Assembly (NCBI GenBank): GCA_946887295.1
Contig: CAMPKP010000099.1
Span: 1 to 13,025, forward strand
From: an uncultured Gemmatimonadota bacterium
GTDB lineage: Bacteria > Gemmatimonadota > Gemmatimonadetes > Gemmatimonadales > GWC2-71-9
Reading direction: 5' to 3'
Length of the DNA: 13,025 nt
In this document: one piece after another, positions 6,394 through 13,025 of the stretch
Layout of the letters: each line of letters starts with the position of its first letter
Numbering within the stretch: position 1 is the first letter of the stretch
Program-made: the position numbers and the translations under genes
Notes under the pieces: generated by a model
What the model was told of the DNA's origin: nothing
Database searches by the model: none
Seen by the model: only the letters and a program-made list of their open reading frames with translations

Positions 6394-7376
6394 GGCGTCA
6401 CCAGCTCGCCGCGGAGATGGCGCGAGAGCCCTCCGGCGCCGCGGAACGCGGCGTTGCGCGAGGCCATGGCGTTGGCATGGCGGATCGCCGCTTCGACCGT
6501 GTCGCCGGCGAACAGCCGGGCCGCCGCCGCCGCACCGAAGACGTCGCCGCAGCCGGTGGGATCGAGCATCTCGACCGCCGGCGCGGGGATGAGCGCGGTG
6601 CGGAGCGGCGCGGGCGGCGGTGAGACCGGGGAAGGGCGAAACGCCGGGACGACGGAGGTCCGTCCTTCCGCGGCCCACCCGTCGAAACCCGGGGCCGCCA
6701 CGTACGCCGCCCCCTTCGCCGCGAGCGTGACGACGAGCAGCGACGTGCCGGCGGCGATCGCGTCGACGGCGAGACTCAGGGGATCGGGAGAGAGTTGCCG
6801 CATCTCGTCCTCGTTCAGCTGGACCACGTCGAAACATCCCAGCCACGCGGCGGCCTCCTGCAGTGCCCGGGGGACCCGCACCCCGTCGTGCTGCATGCCG
6901 AGCAGGAGACTGTGCAGGTCCGCGTAGATCGGTCCCGCGAAGCCCTGCCGGAGCGCCTGGGCCGTGCCGAGAGCCAGCTCGAAGCCGGAGATGAAGTTCA
7001 GGTAGATCGCGTCGAGATCCCGGACCATCGGCCCCAGCTCGGCCCAGGTCCAGCCCGGAACTCCCCCCGACATGCGCTCGGTGCGGCGCTCGGTCGAGTA
7101 GTAGTGCAGCACGACCCGGTTGTTCGGCGCCGGCACCTCGACGCAGCGGGCGCCCGGCGTCAGCCGCTCGAGCCCGCCGAGAAACTCGCGGGCCTGGGGG
7201 GCGAGGTCCTGTCCGACCTTGATCAACGGCACGATCTCCCAGCCCGGCGCGACGCTCGCGTCGAGGCTCGCGAGCGCGTAGGCGATGCCGCCCCACTCCT
7301 CGACCGGCGTCGCGAGCGGGTCGCGGCCGTAGATCTGGTCCCAGACCAGGGACCCGAGAATGCCGACCTTAGGCAT
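6390..7376 (-). CDS. PfkB/ribokinase-family carbohydrate or nucleoside kinase
   Basis: This 328-residue protein is a PfkB-family kinase that would transfer phosphate from ATP to a sugar, sugar-phosphate or nucleoside. The glycine pair in E-E-W-G29-G30-I-A-Y lies where the substrate-binding hinge is expected, and the C-terminal signature L-D272-P-T-G-C-G-D278-V-F contains the anion hole and catalytic base Asp278; Cys replaces the more usual Ala. V-Q-L-N-E-D-E at about 185-191 is the family's N-x-x-E motif. A proline-rich stretch (about 245-267) before the signature is longer than I would expect for the family. The N-terminus does not match the heptose kinase (HldE) opening, so linkage to heptose metabolism is not supported. 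The ATG overlaps the ROK-kinase stop by 8 bp; no clear Shine-Dalgarno precedes it. The substrate cannot be assigned. Confidence 0.85.
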   Translation of the reverse strand: MPKVGILGSLVWDQIYGRDPLATPVEEWGGIAYALASLDASVAPGWEIVPLIKVGQDLAPQAREFLGGLERLTPGARCVEVPAPNNRVVLHYYSTERRTERMSGGVPGWTWAELGPMVRDLDAIYLNFISGFELALGTAQALRQGFAGPIYADLHSLLLGMQHDGVRVPRALQEAAAWLGCFDVVQLNEDEMRQLSPDPLSLAVDAIAAGTSLLVVTLAAKGAAYVAAPGFDGWAAEGRTSVVPAFRPSPVSPPPAPLRTALIPAPAVEMLDPTGCGDVFGAAAAARLFAGDTVEAAIRHANAMASRNAAFRGAGGLSRHLRGELVTP

Positions 7377-8331
7377 CCAGGAACGTCTTGGCCGCCCCGT
7401 ACACGCCCGCGGTGCCCACCAGCTCACCGGGCACGATGCGGCAGGCGGCGACCGCGGGCTTGAAGGCCCGGCGCGCCGTCTCCCGCCGCAACGGGATGAA
7501 GAGGTGGTCGCCCGCGAGGGTGACCCCGCCGCAGATCACGACCACGTCGGGATTGAAGATGTTGAGCAGATTGGCGACTCCGACGCCGAGAAACTTGGCG
7601 GTGTCGTTCACCACCTCGAGGGCCAGCTCGTCGCCGTCGTGCGCCGCCTCGTAGACGGTCTGGGCCGTGATCCGCGACATGTCGCCGCCCACGTAGCCGG
7701 GCAGCCGGGTCTCGGCGCCCGCCTCGATCGCCTCGATGGCCCGCATGGCGATGTTGGGGCCCGACGCATAGGCCTCGAGGCAGCCGTAGTTACCGCACTT
7801 GCAGCGGCGGCCCTCGGTGTCGATCGTCGCGTGGCCGATCTCACCCGCGACGTCGGAGGCGCCGTGATAGAGCCGCCCGTCGAGGATGATCCCGCCGCCG
7901 ATGCCGGTGCCGATGGTGATCCCGATCGCGTGCCGGCAGCCGCGGGCCGCGCCGACCCACCACTCCCCCAGCACCGCGCAGTTCGCGTCGTTGTCCAGCT
8001 CGGCCGGAAGGCCGAGACGGTCGCGGATGATCTGCCGCAGCGGGAGATTCACCCAGCCCAGGTTGGGGGTGAGGAGCACGACCCCGCTCCTGGTGTCGAG
8101 CGGGCCCGGCGCGCCCACGCCGACGCCGAGAATCTCCGCCCCGGGCCGCACCCGCCGCGTCTCCGCGATGCAGCGCTGCGCCAGCGTCACGAGCCGGTCC
8201 ACGACGTCATTGGAGCCGGCTTCCGCATGGGTCGGCTCGCTCCCCAGCGCGTGGAGCGTGCCGCCGTCCTCGGACACGCACCCCACCACCAGGTTGGTCC
8301 CGCCGATGTCAATGCCGAGGACGAATCGCAC
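7369..8331 (-). CDS. ROK-family sugar kinase, glucokinase-like
   Basis: This 320-residue cytoplasmic enzyme most likely phosphorylates glucose or a related hexose with ATP. It has the ROK hallmarks: phosphate-binding G6-I-D-I-G-G-T-N13, G-A-P-G-P-L-D (73-79), catalytic Asp in L-D-N-D115-A-N, I-G-T-G-I-G-G-G (140-147), and the zinc motif G-E-I-G-H167 followed by C177-K-C179-G-N-Y-G-C184-L-E. There is no N-terminal helix-turn-helix, so it is a kinase rather than a ROK repressor. The start is a GTG with a GAGGAG Shine-Dalgarno 4 nt upstream; it lies inside the heptosyltransferase gene and gives a 23-bp overlap. The frame stays open upstream but the extra residues read as an Arg/Trp-rich artefact of the overlapping gene. 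N-acetylmannosamine or N-acetylglucosamine kinase are alternatives. Confidence 0.9.
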   Translation of the reverse strand: MRFVLGIDIGGTNLVVGCVSEDGGTLHALGSEPTHAEAGSNDVVDRLVTLAQRCIAETRRVRPGAEILGVGVGAPGPLDTRSGVVLLTPNLGWVNLPLRQIIRDRLGLPAELDNDANCAVLGEWWVGAARGCRHAIGITIGTGIGGGIILDGRLYHGASDVAGEIGHATIDTEGRRCKCGNYGCLEAYASGPNIAMRAIEAIEAGAETRLPGYVGGDMSRITAQTVYEAAHDGDELALEVVNDTAKFLGVGVANLLNIFNPDVVVICGGVTLAGDHLFIPLRRETARRAFKPAVAACRIVPGELVGTAGVYGAAKTFLDA

Positions 8332-9340
8332 GCCGCTCCTCTGCTCCCGCCACCATGACCGTCGCCTCCGCCACGGTCTCGACCGGGAGCTCGCGCATAC
8401 AGCGGTGATGGCCCAGCGGACAAATCTGCGGGCCGTGGGCGGAACAGGGGCGGCACGCGAGACCGGCGTGGCCCAGGGCAAGACTGCGCGCTCCGCGGGG
8501 GCCGAACCCCTGCTCGGGCACGGTGGGCCCGAACAGGGCGACCACCGGGGTGCCGACCGCGGTCGCGAGGTGCAGCGGGGCGGAGTCGTTGGTGACCAGC
8601 ACGCGCGCCCGCTGGATCAGCGCCGCCGACGCCCTGAGGCTCAGCGCGCCCGCCGCGCTCCAGGCGCGCCCCGGGGCGGCGCCCACCACCTCGCTCGCCA
8701 GCGCGGCGTCGTCGCTTCCCCCGACCACCACCAGCGGGCCGTCGAGCGCTGCCGCGAGCGCCGGATAGTAGGGCCACCGCTTGGTGCCCCAGATGGAACC
8801 TGGTGCGATCGCGATGAATCCCGGCGCGATGCCGTGCGCCTGGAGCCAGCGGTCGGCGGCGGCCGCATCGTCGGGCCGGAGCGCGAGCGACACCGGCGCC
8901 GCCGCCCGGGTGCTCCGGCCCGCCAGCGCGAGGAGCCGCTCCACTTCATGACCGGTGGGCAGTCGCCTGACGCGCGTGGTATAAGTAATCGCGGCCGGAC
9001 TGTCCGCGAAGCCCGTGCGCTCCGGCACCCGGGCGAGCAGCGCGATCGCCGCGGACCGCCATGAGCGGTGGGGCAGGTAGGCCCGGGCGTATCCCCGCGC
9101 CCGCAGGCCGGCCGCGAGCCGCCAGAGCCCGGCGGGTCCCGCGTCGCGGCCACGCTTGTCGTACCGGATCACCGCCCGCACCGCGGGATGACCCTCGAGC
9201 AGCCCGGCCGCGGCCGGGGTCACCAGCACGTCCACCGGCCCGTGCCGCTCCGCCAGCGCGGCGAGCAGCGGCGTGCTCAGGACGACGTCGCCCAGGAAGG
9301 CGGTCTGGATCACCAGGGTGGCGGAACGCCGTTCCGCCAT
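8309..9340 (-). CDS. waaF: Lipopolysaccharide heptosyltransferase II-like glycosyltransferase (family 9)
   Basis: This 343-residue GT-B glycosyltransferase would add heptose from ADP-heptose to the LPS inner core at the cytoplasmic membrane face. The N-terminal Q-T-A-F-L-G-D18-V-V-L-S-T-P has the family's acceptor-side acidic residue. The C-terminal half holds the nucleotide-sugar site: I-A-P-G-S-I-W-G-T-K-R-W-P (178-190), V-V-V-G-G (204-208), and T-N-D252-S-A-P-L-H257-L-A-x-A-x-G-T-P with A-L-F-G-P-T. A cysteine cluster C296-x2-C299-x7-C307-P-L-G-H-H-R-C314-M follows, which I associate with heptosyltransferase II. Its ATG shares one base with the lepA stop (TGATG) and has an AGGTGG a few bases upstream. 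Another LPS-core family 9 transferase cannot be excluded without comparison. Confidence 0.88.
   Translation of the reverse strand: MAERRSATLVIQTAFLGDVVLSTPLLAALAERHGPVDVLVTPAAAGLLEGHPAVRAVIRYDKRGRDAGPAGLWRLAAGLRARGYARAYLPHRSWRSAAIALLARVPERTGFADSPAAITYTTRVRRLPTGHEVERLLALAGRSTRAAAPVSLALRPDDAAAADRWLQAHGIAPGFIAIAPGSIWGTKRWPYYPALAAALDGPLVVVGGSDDAALASEVVGAAPGRAWSAAGALSLRASAALIQRARVLVTNDSAPLHLATAVGTPVVALFGPTVPEQGFGPRGARSLALGHAGLACRPCSAHGPQICPLGHHRCMRELPVETVAEATVMVAGAEERRAIRPRH
8336..8341 (-). promoter_or_regulatory. Ribosome binding site of the ROK kinase gene
   Basis: GAGGAG on the minus strand, 4 nt before the GTG at 8331, inside the heptosyltransferase coding sequence. It decides the start among several possible in-frame ones. 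Confidence 0.7.
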
Positions 9341-11139
9341 CAGTCCACCTGCAGCACCGCCAGGAACGCCTCCTGGGGGATCTCCACCGCGCCGATCTGC
9401 TTCATGCGCTTCTTCCCCTCCTTCTGCTTCTCCAGGAGCTTGCGCTTGCGGGTGATGTCGCCGCCGTAGCACTTGGCCAGGACGTCCTTGCGGAAGGCGG
9501 AGATGGTCTCGCGGGCGATGATCTTGTTGCCGACGGCGGCCTGAATGGCGACCTGATAGAGCTGGCGCGGGATCAGCTCCTTCAGCTTCTCCGCGACCTT
9601 GCGGCCGTACTCCTGCGCCTTGTCGCGGTGAATGATGACGCTGAAGGCGTCGATCGGATCGCCGTTGATGAGCATGTCGAGCTTCACCAGGTCGGCCTCG
9701 CGGTAGCCGGCCATCTCGTAGTCGAGCGACGCGTAGCCCCGGCTGAGCGACTTCAGCTTGTCGTAGAAGTCCAGGACGATCTCGCCCAGCGGGAAGTCGA
9801 AGTGGAACTCGACCCGGCTGGTGTCGATGTAGTGCATCCCGTTGTACACCCCGCGCCGCTCCTGCCCCAGCTTCATGATGCCGCCGATGTAGTCGGCGGG
9901 GGCCATGATCCGGGCCTTCACGCAGGGCTCCTCGATCCGGGCGATCGACGCCGGGTCGGGCAGGTTGCTCGGGTTCTCCAGCAGGAGCATCTCGCCGTCG
10001 GTCCTGTACACGTGATACTCCACCGTCGGCACGGTGCTGATCAGATCGAGGTTGAACTCCCGCTCGAGCCGCTCCTGCACGATCTCCATGTGCAGCAGGC
10101 CCAGGAACCCGCAGCGGAACCCGAAGCCGAGGGCGGTGGAGGACTCGGGCTCGTACTGCAGGCTGGCGTCGTTGAGCCGGAGCTTCTCCAGCGCGTCGCG
10201 GAGCCCCTCGTACTGGTCGGAATCGGTCGGGTAGAGGCCGGCGAAGACCATGGACTTCACCTCCCGGTATCCCGGGAGGAGCTCGGTGGCGCGCTCGTGG
10301 GCGTCGAGGATCGTGTCGCCCACCCGGGCGTCGCGCACGTCGCGCAGGCTGGCCACGAGATAGCCGACCTCGCCCGCCTCGAGCACCGGGGCCGGCCGCT
10401 GGCCCAGCTGGAGGTAGCCCACCTCGTCCACCTGGTACACGTCGTCCGGGTGGGCGCCGAAGGTGATCTCCATCCCTTCGCGCACCGCGCCGTCCACCAC
10501 CCGGATACTGGGGATCGCGCCGCGGTAGCGGTCGTAGTAGGAATCGAAGATCAGCGCCCGGAGCGGCGCATCCTCCTTGCCGCGGGGCGGGGGAACCCGG
10601 GCCACGATGGCCTCGAGCAGCTCGGGCACGCCGGTCCCCTCCTTGGCGGAGACCGCGAGGATCTCCTCCCGCCGCGAGCCGATCAGGTCCATGATCTCCT
10701 GGGCCCGCTTCTCCGGCTCGGCTCCGGGCAGGTCGATCTTGTTGAGGACCGGGATGATCTCCAGCCCGGCGTCCATCGCCAGGAAGAGGTTGCTCAGCGT
10801 CTGAGCCTGAACGCCCTGGGAGGCGTCCACCACCAGGATCGCCCCCTCGCACGCCGCCAGCGACCGCGAGACCTCATAGGTGAAGTCCACGTGCCCCGGC
10901 GTGTCGATCAGGTTGAGCTCGTACTCGCTCCCGTCGCGCGCCGTGTAGCTCATCCGCACGGCGTTGAGCTTGATGGTGATCCCGCGCTCCCGCTCGAGGT
11001 CCATCGTGTCGGTGATCTGCTCGCGCATCTGGCGCTTCTCGACCGCACCGGTCGCTTCGATGAGGCGGTCGGCCAGGGTCGACTTGCCGTGGTCGATGTG
11101 GGCCACGATGCAGAAGTTGCGAATACGGGACTGGGACAT
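9340..11139 (-). CDS. lepA: Elongation factor 4 (LepA), ribosome-associated translational GTPase
   Basis: This 599-residue GTPase, of normal LepA length, acts on ribosomes, where the family is linked to back-translocation and subunit assembly. The G domain shows G1 A-H-I-D-H-G-K19-S-T, switch I with R-G-I-T-I-K, G3 D79-T-P-G-H-V-D-F, G4 N133-K-I-D136 and G5 S-A-K (about 160). EF-G-like domains follow, and the LepA-specific C-terminus is present, with [15 protein letters not shown] and [18 protein letters not shown]. The ATG at 11139 begins M-S-Q-S-R-I-R-N-F, as in homologues; the frame is open further upstream but that stretch runs into the divergent gene. It heads the seven-gene overlapping run. 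No Shine-Dalgarno is visible, and a TATCTT element lies 6 nt before the ATG. Confidence 0.98.
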   Translation of the reverse strand: MSQSRIRNFCIVAHIDHGKSTLADRLIEATGAVEKRQMREQITDTMDLERERGITIKLNAVRMSYTARDGSEYELNLIDTPGHVDFTYEVSRSLAACEGAILVVDASQGVQAQTLSNLFLAMDAGLEIIPVLNKIDLPGAEPEKRAQEIMDLIGSRREEILAVSAKEGTGVPELLEAIVARVPPPRGKEDAPLRALIFDSYYDRYRGAIPSIRVVDGAVREGMEITFGAHPDDVYQVDEVGYLQLGQRPAPVLEAGEVGYLVASLRDVRDARVGDTILDAHERATELLPGYREVKSMVFAGLYPTDSDQYEGLRDALEKLRLNDASLQYEPESSTALGFGFRCGFLGLLHMEIVQERLEREFNLDLISTVPTVEYHVYRTDGEMLLLENPSNLPDPASIARIEEPCVKARIMAPADYIGGIMKLGQERRGVYNGMHYIDTSRVEFHFDFPLGEIVLDFYDKLKSLSRGYASLDYEMAGYREADLVKLDMLINGDPIDAFSVIIHRDKAQEYGRKVAEKLKELIPRQLYQVAIQAAVGNKIIARETISAFRKDVLAKCYGGDITRKRKLLEKQKEGKKRMKQIGAVEIPQEAFLAVLQVD

Positions 11140-11145
11140 GGGCGG

Positions 11146-11151
11146 AAGATA
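11146..11151 (-). promoter_or_regulatory. Candidate -10 element for lepA (possibly leaderless)
   Basis: TATCTT on the minus strand matches TATAAT at 4 of 6 positions and ends 6 nt before the lepA ATG, so the transcript would start at or near the A of ATG. No Shine-Dalgarno is present and no convincing -35 is visible. It is the only plausible promoter core in the 82-bp divergent gap on this strand. Confidence 0.4.
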
Positions 11152-11209
11152 GCGGGGCCGCGCGATGCCCGGGCAGCGGGTCCGCGGCACGCCCACTTCC
11201 GGGGGTAGG

Positions 11210-11215
11210 TACTCT
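11210..11215 (+). promoter_or_regulatory. Candidate -10 element for the EamA transporter gene (possibly leaderless)
   Basis: TACTCT fits TANNNT and ends 6 nt before the GTG at 11222, mirroring the arrangement at lepA on the other strand. No Shine-Dalgarno or good -35 is visible. It favours the GTG over the in-frame ATG at 11165, which lies upstream of it. Confidence 0.35.
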
Positions 11216-11221
11216 TCTCCG

Positions 11222-12100
11222 GTGACCGCCCGCCGCCCCCCCGTCGCCGCCGACCTCGGCATGCTCCTGGTCGCCCTCATCTGGGGCGTCAACTTCACCG
11301 TCACCAAGGGCGCCTTCTCCCGGTTCCCGCCGCTCGCGTTCACCGCGGTCAGGTTCGTGCTGGCGAGCCTGCTCCTGATCCCGATCGTCCGCCGTCTGGA
11401 GGGCCCCGAGCCGCTGCCGCGCGGCGTGCTCGCCCGGCTGATCGTGCTCGGCGTGGTGGGGAACACGCTCTACCAGCTCGGGTTCATCTCCGGGCTCGCC
11501 CTGACCACCGCGTCGAACAGCGCGCTCATCCTCGCCTCGATGCCGTCCATCGTGGCGCTGCTCTCGGTGGCGCTCCGGTTCGAGCCGTTTCGACCCAAGG
11601 TGCTGGGTGGCGTGCTGGTGGCGACGCTGGGCGTGGTGCTGGTGGTCGCCGCGCGCGGCACCGGATTCGGCGAGGCGACCAGCGCGGGCGATCTCCTGAC
11701 GCTCGGCGCCGTGATCTGCTGGGCCGGCTATACCCTCGGGCTCAGGGTGCTGCCCGACGAGATCTCGCCCCTTCGGGTCACCATGGTGACCACGGTGGCG
11801 GGGACGCCGGGCCTCGTGCTCGCGGGACTGCCGGAGCTGCTCGAGATGGATTGGAGCGCGGTGGGATGGCAGGGGTGGGCCGCGCTCGGCTACGCCACCG
11901 TGTTCTCGCTGCTGGTGGCCTACCTGATCTGGAACCGCAGCGTGAAGATCGTGGGGCCGAGCCGCACGGTCATCTACATGTGCCTGACGCCGCTCATCGC
12001 GGTCGCCAGCGCCGCCGCCTTCCTGGGGGAGCGTCCCATGCCGCTGCAGGCGGTGGGCGCGGCGCTGATCATCGCGGGGGTGCTGCTGACCCGGCGCTAG
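11222..12100 (+). CDS. EamA/DMT-superfamily inner-membrane transporter
   Basis: This 292-residue (from the GTG) membrane protein is probably an exporter of amino acids or other small metabolites; the substrate is unknown. About ten hydrophobic helices are arranged as two EamA repeats: the first opens with [15 protein letters not shown] and includes F-T-A-V-R-F-V-L-A and the [16 protein letters not shown] segment; the second opens with [15 protein letters not shown] and ends with [14 protein letters not shown] and [14 protein letters not shown]. An ATG at 11165 in the same frame would add 19 polar residues; the GTG was preferred because the first helix follows sooner and a promoter-like TACTCT precedes it. 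It is divergent from lepA and converges on the M28 peptidase gene. Confidence 0.9.
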   Translation: MTARRPPVAADLGMLLVALIWGVNFTVTKGAFSRFPPLAFTAVRFVLASLLLIPIVRRLEGPEPLPRGVLARLIVLGVVGNTLYQLGFISGLALTTASNSALILASMPSIVALLSVALRFEPFRPKVLGGVLVATLGVVLVVAARGTGFGEATSAGDLLTLGAVICWAGYTLGLRVLPDEISPLRVTMVTTVAGTPGLVLAGLPELLEMDWSAVGWQGWAALGYATVFSLLVAYLIWNRSVKIVGPSRTVIYMCLTPLIAVASAAAFLGERPMPLQAVGAALIIAGVLLTRR

Positions 12101-12105
12101 CCGGG
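12090..12105. terminator. Possible shared hairpin between convergent EamA and M28 genes
   Basis: CCCGGC and GCCGGG form a perfect 6-bp stem around a GCTA loop that includes most of the EamA TAG stop. The convergent stops are 19 bp apart, so a symmetric hairpin here could slow both polymerases. There is no T tract on either side, so intrinsic termination is doubtful. Confidence 0.25.
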
Positions 12106-12119
12106 CTCCTCCGGGCGCG

Positions 12120-13025
12120 CTACTCGTCCTCCACGATGAGCCTCCGGCTCTCCGGATCCCACGCCGGCCGGCGCGCGGCGTTGCCGATCTCCCGGCCGAA
12201 ATAGTACAGCAGCTTCAGGATCCGCGACTCCTTCTCGCCGTCGATCTTCTCCGGCGAGTCGGTGACCCGGTGGTAATCCTCGTGGACCCCGTTGAAGAAG
12301 AAGATGGCCGGAACGCCCTTGCGGGCGAAGTTGTAGTGGTCGGACCGGAAATAGAACCGCTCCTCGGGCCAGCGGTCGTCGATCGCGACCATCCCGAGCT
12401 CGGGGTGGGCCGCGTTCACCCGCTCGAGGGTGGCGCCGAGATCCGAGTGCTCCTTGCCGATCGCCACGATGGTGTCCGGCCAGTTCCGGCCCAGCATGTC
12501 GAGGTTGATGTTCGCGACCAGCTGCCCCACCGGCACCGGAGGATGCTCGCTGAAGTACCGGCTGCCCCACAGACCCTTCTCCTCGCCGCTCACCGTCAGG
12601 AAGATGATGGACCGCTTCGGCCGGGCCCCCGGCCGGCTGAACGCCTCGGCCAGCTCGATCACGCCCGTGGTGCCCGACGCGTTGTCGTCCGCGCCGTTGT
12701 TGATGCTGTCGGCGCGGCCCGGCGTCACGCCGATGTGGTCCATGTGCGCGGAGAACACGAGGTACTCGTCCCGCAGCGCGGGGTCGCTCCCCTCGAGTAT
12801 GCCGACGGTGTTGGGTGCACTGAGCGAGTCGGTGACGGTCTCCTTCAGCTCCACCGTCACCGTGAGTCCGGGCAGGTCGCGCGCCACCGGGCGCACGGAC
12901 TTCCTCACCTCGGCCAGGTCGAGTCCGGCCGCTCGGAGCACCGGTGCGATCGCGGCCTCGCTGATCTCGACCGAGGCCGTCGCCGGCATGAGCCTCCGGG
13001 ACAAGGTCGTGGTGTACGTGCACGA
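12120..13025 (-). CDS. M28-family zinc metallopeptidase (5' end cut by window edge)
   Basis: The last 301 residues of an aminopeptidase-like M28 peptidase are visible; the frame runs open to the right edge, so the start, and probably a signal peptide and a protease-associated (PA) domain, lie outside. All co-catalytic zinc landmarks are present in order: S-A-H-M-D-H (first His), G-A-D-D-N-A-S-G (bridging Asp), S-G-E-E-K-G (general base and ligand Glu), N-L-D-M-L-G (Asp) and D-Y-H-R-V-T-D-S (final His). N-T-V-G-I-L-E-G-S-D-P at the start of the domain is typical of the PA-containing secreted members. It should therefore be an active extracytoplasmic exopeptidase; substrate preference is not readable. 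An in-frame TTG at 13004 and ATG at 12989 exist but would leave an abnormally short N-terminus. It ends at TAG, 19 bp from the EamA stop. Confidence 0.92.
   Translation of the reverse strand, partial: SCTYTTTLSRRLMPATASVEISEAAIAPVLRAAGLDLAEVRKSVRPVARDLPGLTVTVELKETVTDSLSAPNTVGILEGSDPALRDEYLVFSAHMDHIGVTPGRADSINNGADDNASGTTGVIELAEAFSRPGARPKRSIIFLTVSGEEKGLWGSRYFSEHPPVPVGQLVANINLDMLGRNWPDTIVAIGKEHSDLGATLERVNAAHPELGMVAIDDRWPEERFYFRSDHYNFARKGVPAIFFFNGVHEDYHRVTDSPEKIDGEKESRILKLLYYFGREIGNAARRPAWDPESRRLIVEDE

Noticed and set aside
6394..7296. N-terminal extension of the STAS-HATPase by about 300 codons
   Set aside because: It is an off-frame reading of the PfkB gene, Arg/Gly/Ala-rich. The GTG at 6393 starts just before the STAS domain and overlaps the PfkB stop.
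6390..7376. PfkB kinase as the heptose-phosphate kinase HldA/HldE
   Set aside because: It sits near a heptosyltransferase gene, but its N-terminal sequence lacks the features I associate with HldE and it has no cytidylyltransferase domain; proximity alone is not enough.
10260..10279. Perfect 8-bp stem with 4-nt loop (CCTCCCGG/CCGGGAGG) inside lepA
   Set aside because: It lies within well-conserved coding sequence, has no T tract, and such GC stems are expected by chance here. No regulatory role can be argued.
9341..10852. N-terminal extension of the heptosyltransferase across lepA
   Set aside because: The extra 504 codons are an alternate frame of lepA. The ATG at 9340 with AGGTGG upstream starts directly before the first strand of the GT-B fold.
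11186..11202. Sigma-54-like sequence (GGCACG ... CTTCC) upstream of the EamA gene
   Set aside because: The -12 GC dinucleotide is not conserved, spacing is only approximate, and no activator gene is nearby.
9061..11208. A 715-codon open frame on the plus strand, antisense to lepA and the heptosyltransferase
   Set aside because: High GC makes stops rare in the frame opposite a real gene. The translation is low-complexity (rich in L, H, R, G, V and D) with no recognisable domain, while the minus strand encodes an unmistakable LepA.
1..13025. Mobile elements, CRISPR arrays, tRNA/rRNA genes or a defence island
   Set aside because: I saw no terminal inverted repeats, transposase or integrase motifs, spaced repeats or tRNA-like cloverleafs; nearly the whole window is explained by twelve collinear or convergent protein genes.

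Overview
This is a 13 kb, very GC-rich and densely packed bacterial chromosome segment with almost no intergenic space. The encoded proteins point to a Gram-negative bacterium: an LPS-type heptosyltransferase, an FtsEX-EnvC division/peptidoglycan-hydrolysis module, and a secreted-type M28 peptidase. The overall look of the M28 peptidase, the EnvC-like protein and the frequent GTG starts resembles Gemmatimonadota (inference from familiarity with the families, not a search result). I see no mobile elements, tRNA/rRNA genes, CRISPR arrays or phage genes.

Layout, left to right. (1) A plus-strand gene cut by the left edge (2-955) encodes a GAF domain followed by a shortened, degenerate GGDEF domain. 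(2) It converges with a minus-strand division operon read ftsE (3728-3036), ftsX (3039-2170), envC-like (2177-963), whose junctions overlap by 4 and 8 bp. (3) Upstream of ftsE, after a 69-bp gap with a hairpin and a candidate promoter, lies the 3' end of a seven-gene minus-strand run: lepA (11139-9340), waaF-like heptosyltransferase (9340-8309), ROK sugar kinase (8331-7369), PfkB-family kinase (7376-6390), STAS-HATPase protein (6393-5491), STAS-like/winged-helix protein (5494-4955) and a Cys/Met-metabolism PLP enzyme (4958-3798). Every junction in this run overlaps (1, 23, 8, 4, 4 and 4 bp), so the run is probably one translationally coupled transcript. (4) Divergent from lepA across an 82-bp gap is a plus-strand EamA transporter (11222-12100). 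(5) It converges, with 19 bp between stop codons, on an M28 metallopeptidase gene (12120 to beyond 13025) whose 5' end is outside the window.

How the genes may work together. FtsE and FtsX form the ABC-type complex that controls an EnvC-type LytM activator at the septum; the EnvC-like protein here has lost the first zinc motif (H to W, D to G), as activators do. The lepA run mixes translation (EF4), LPS core assembly, two sugar-type kinases and a sulfur amino-acid enzyme, so it reads as a housekeeping superoperon rather than a single pathway. Its most unusual part is the central pair: an RsbW-like ATPase with its own STAS domain, coupled to a STAS-like protein carrying a winged helix instead of the usual sigma-factor partner. 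Together with the GAF/degenerate-GGDEF protein, these are the best candidates for something not yet described.
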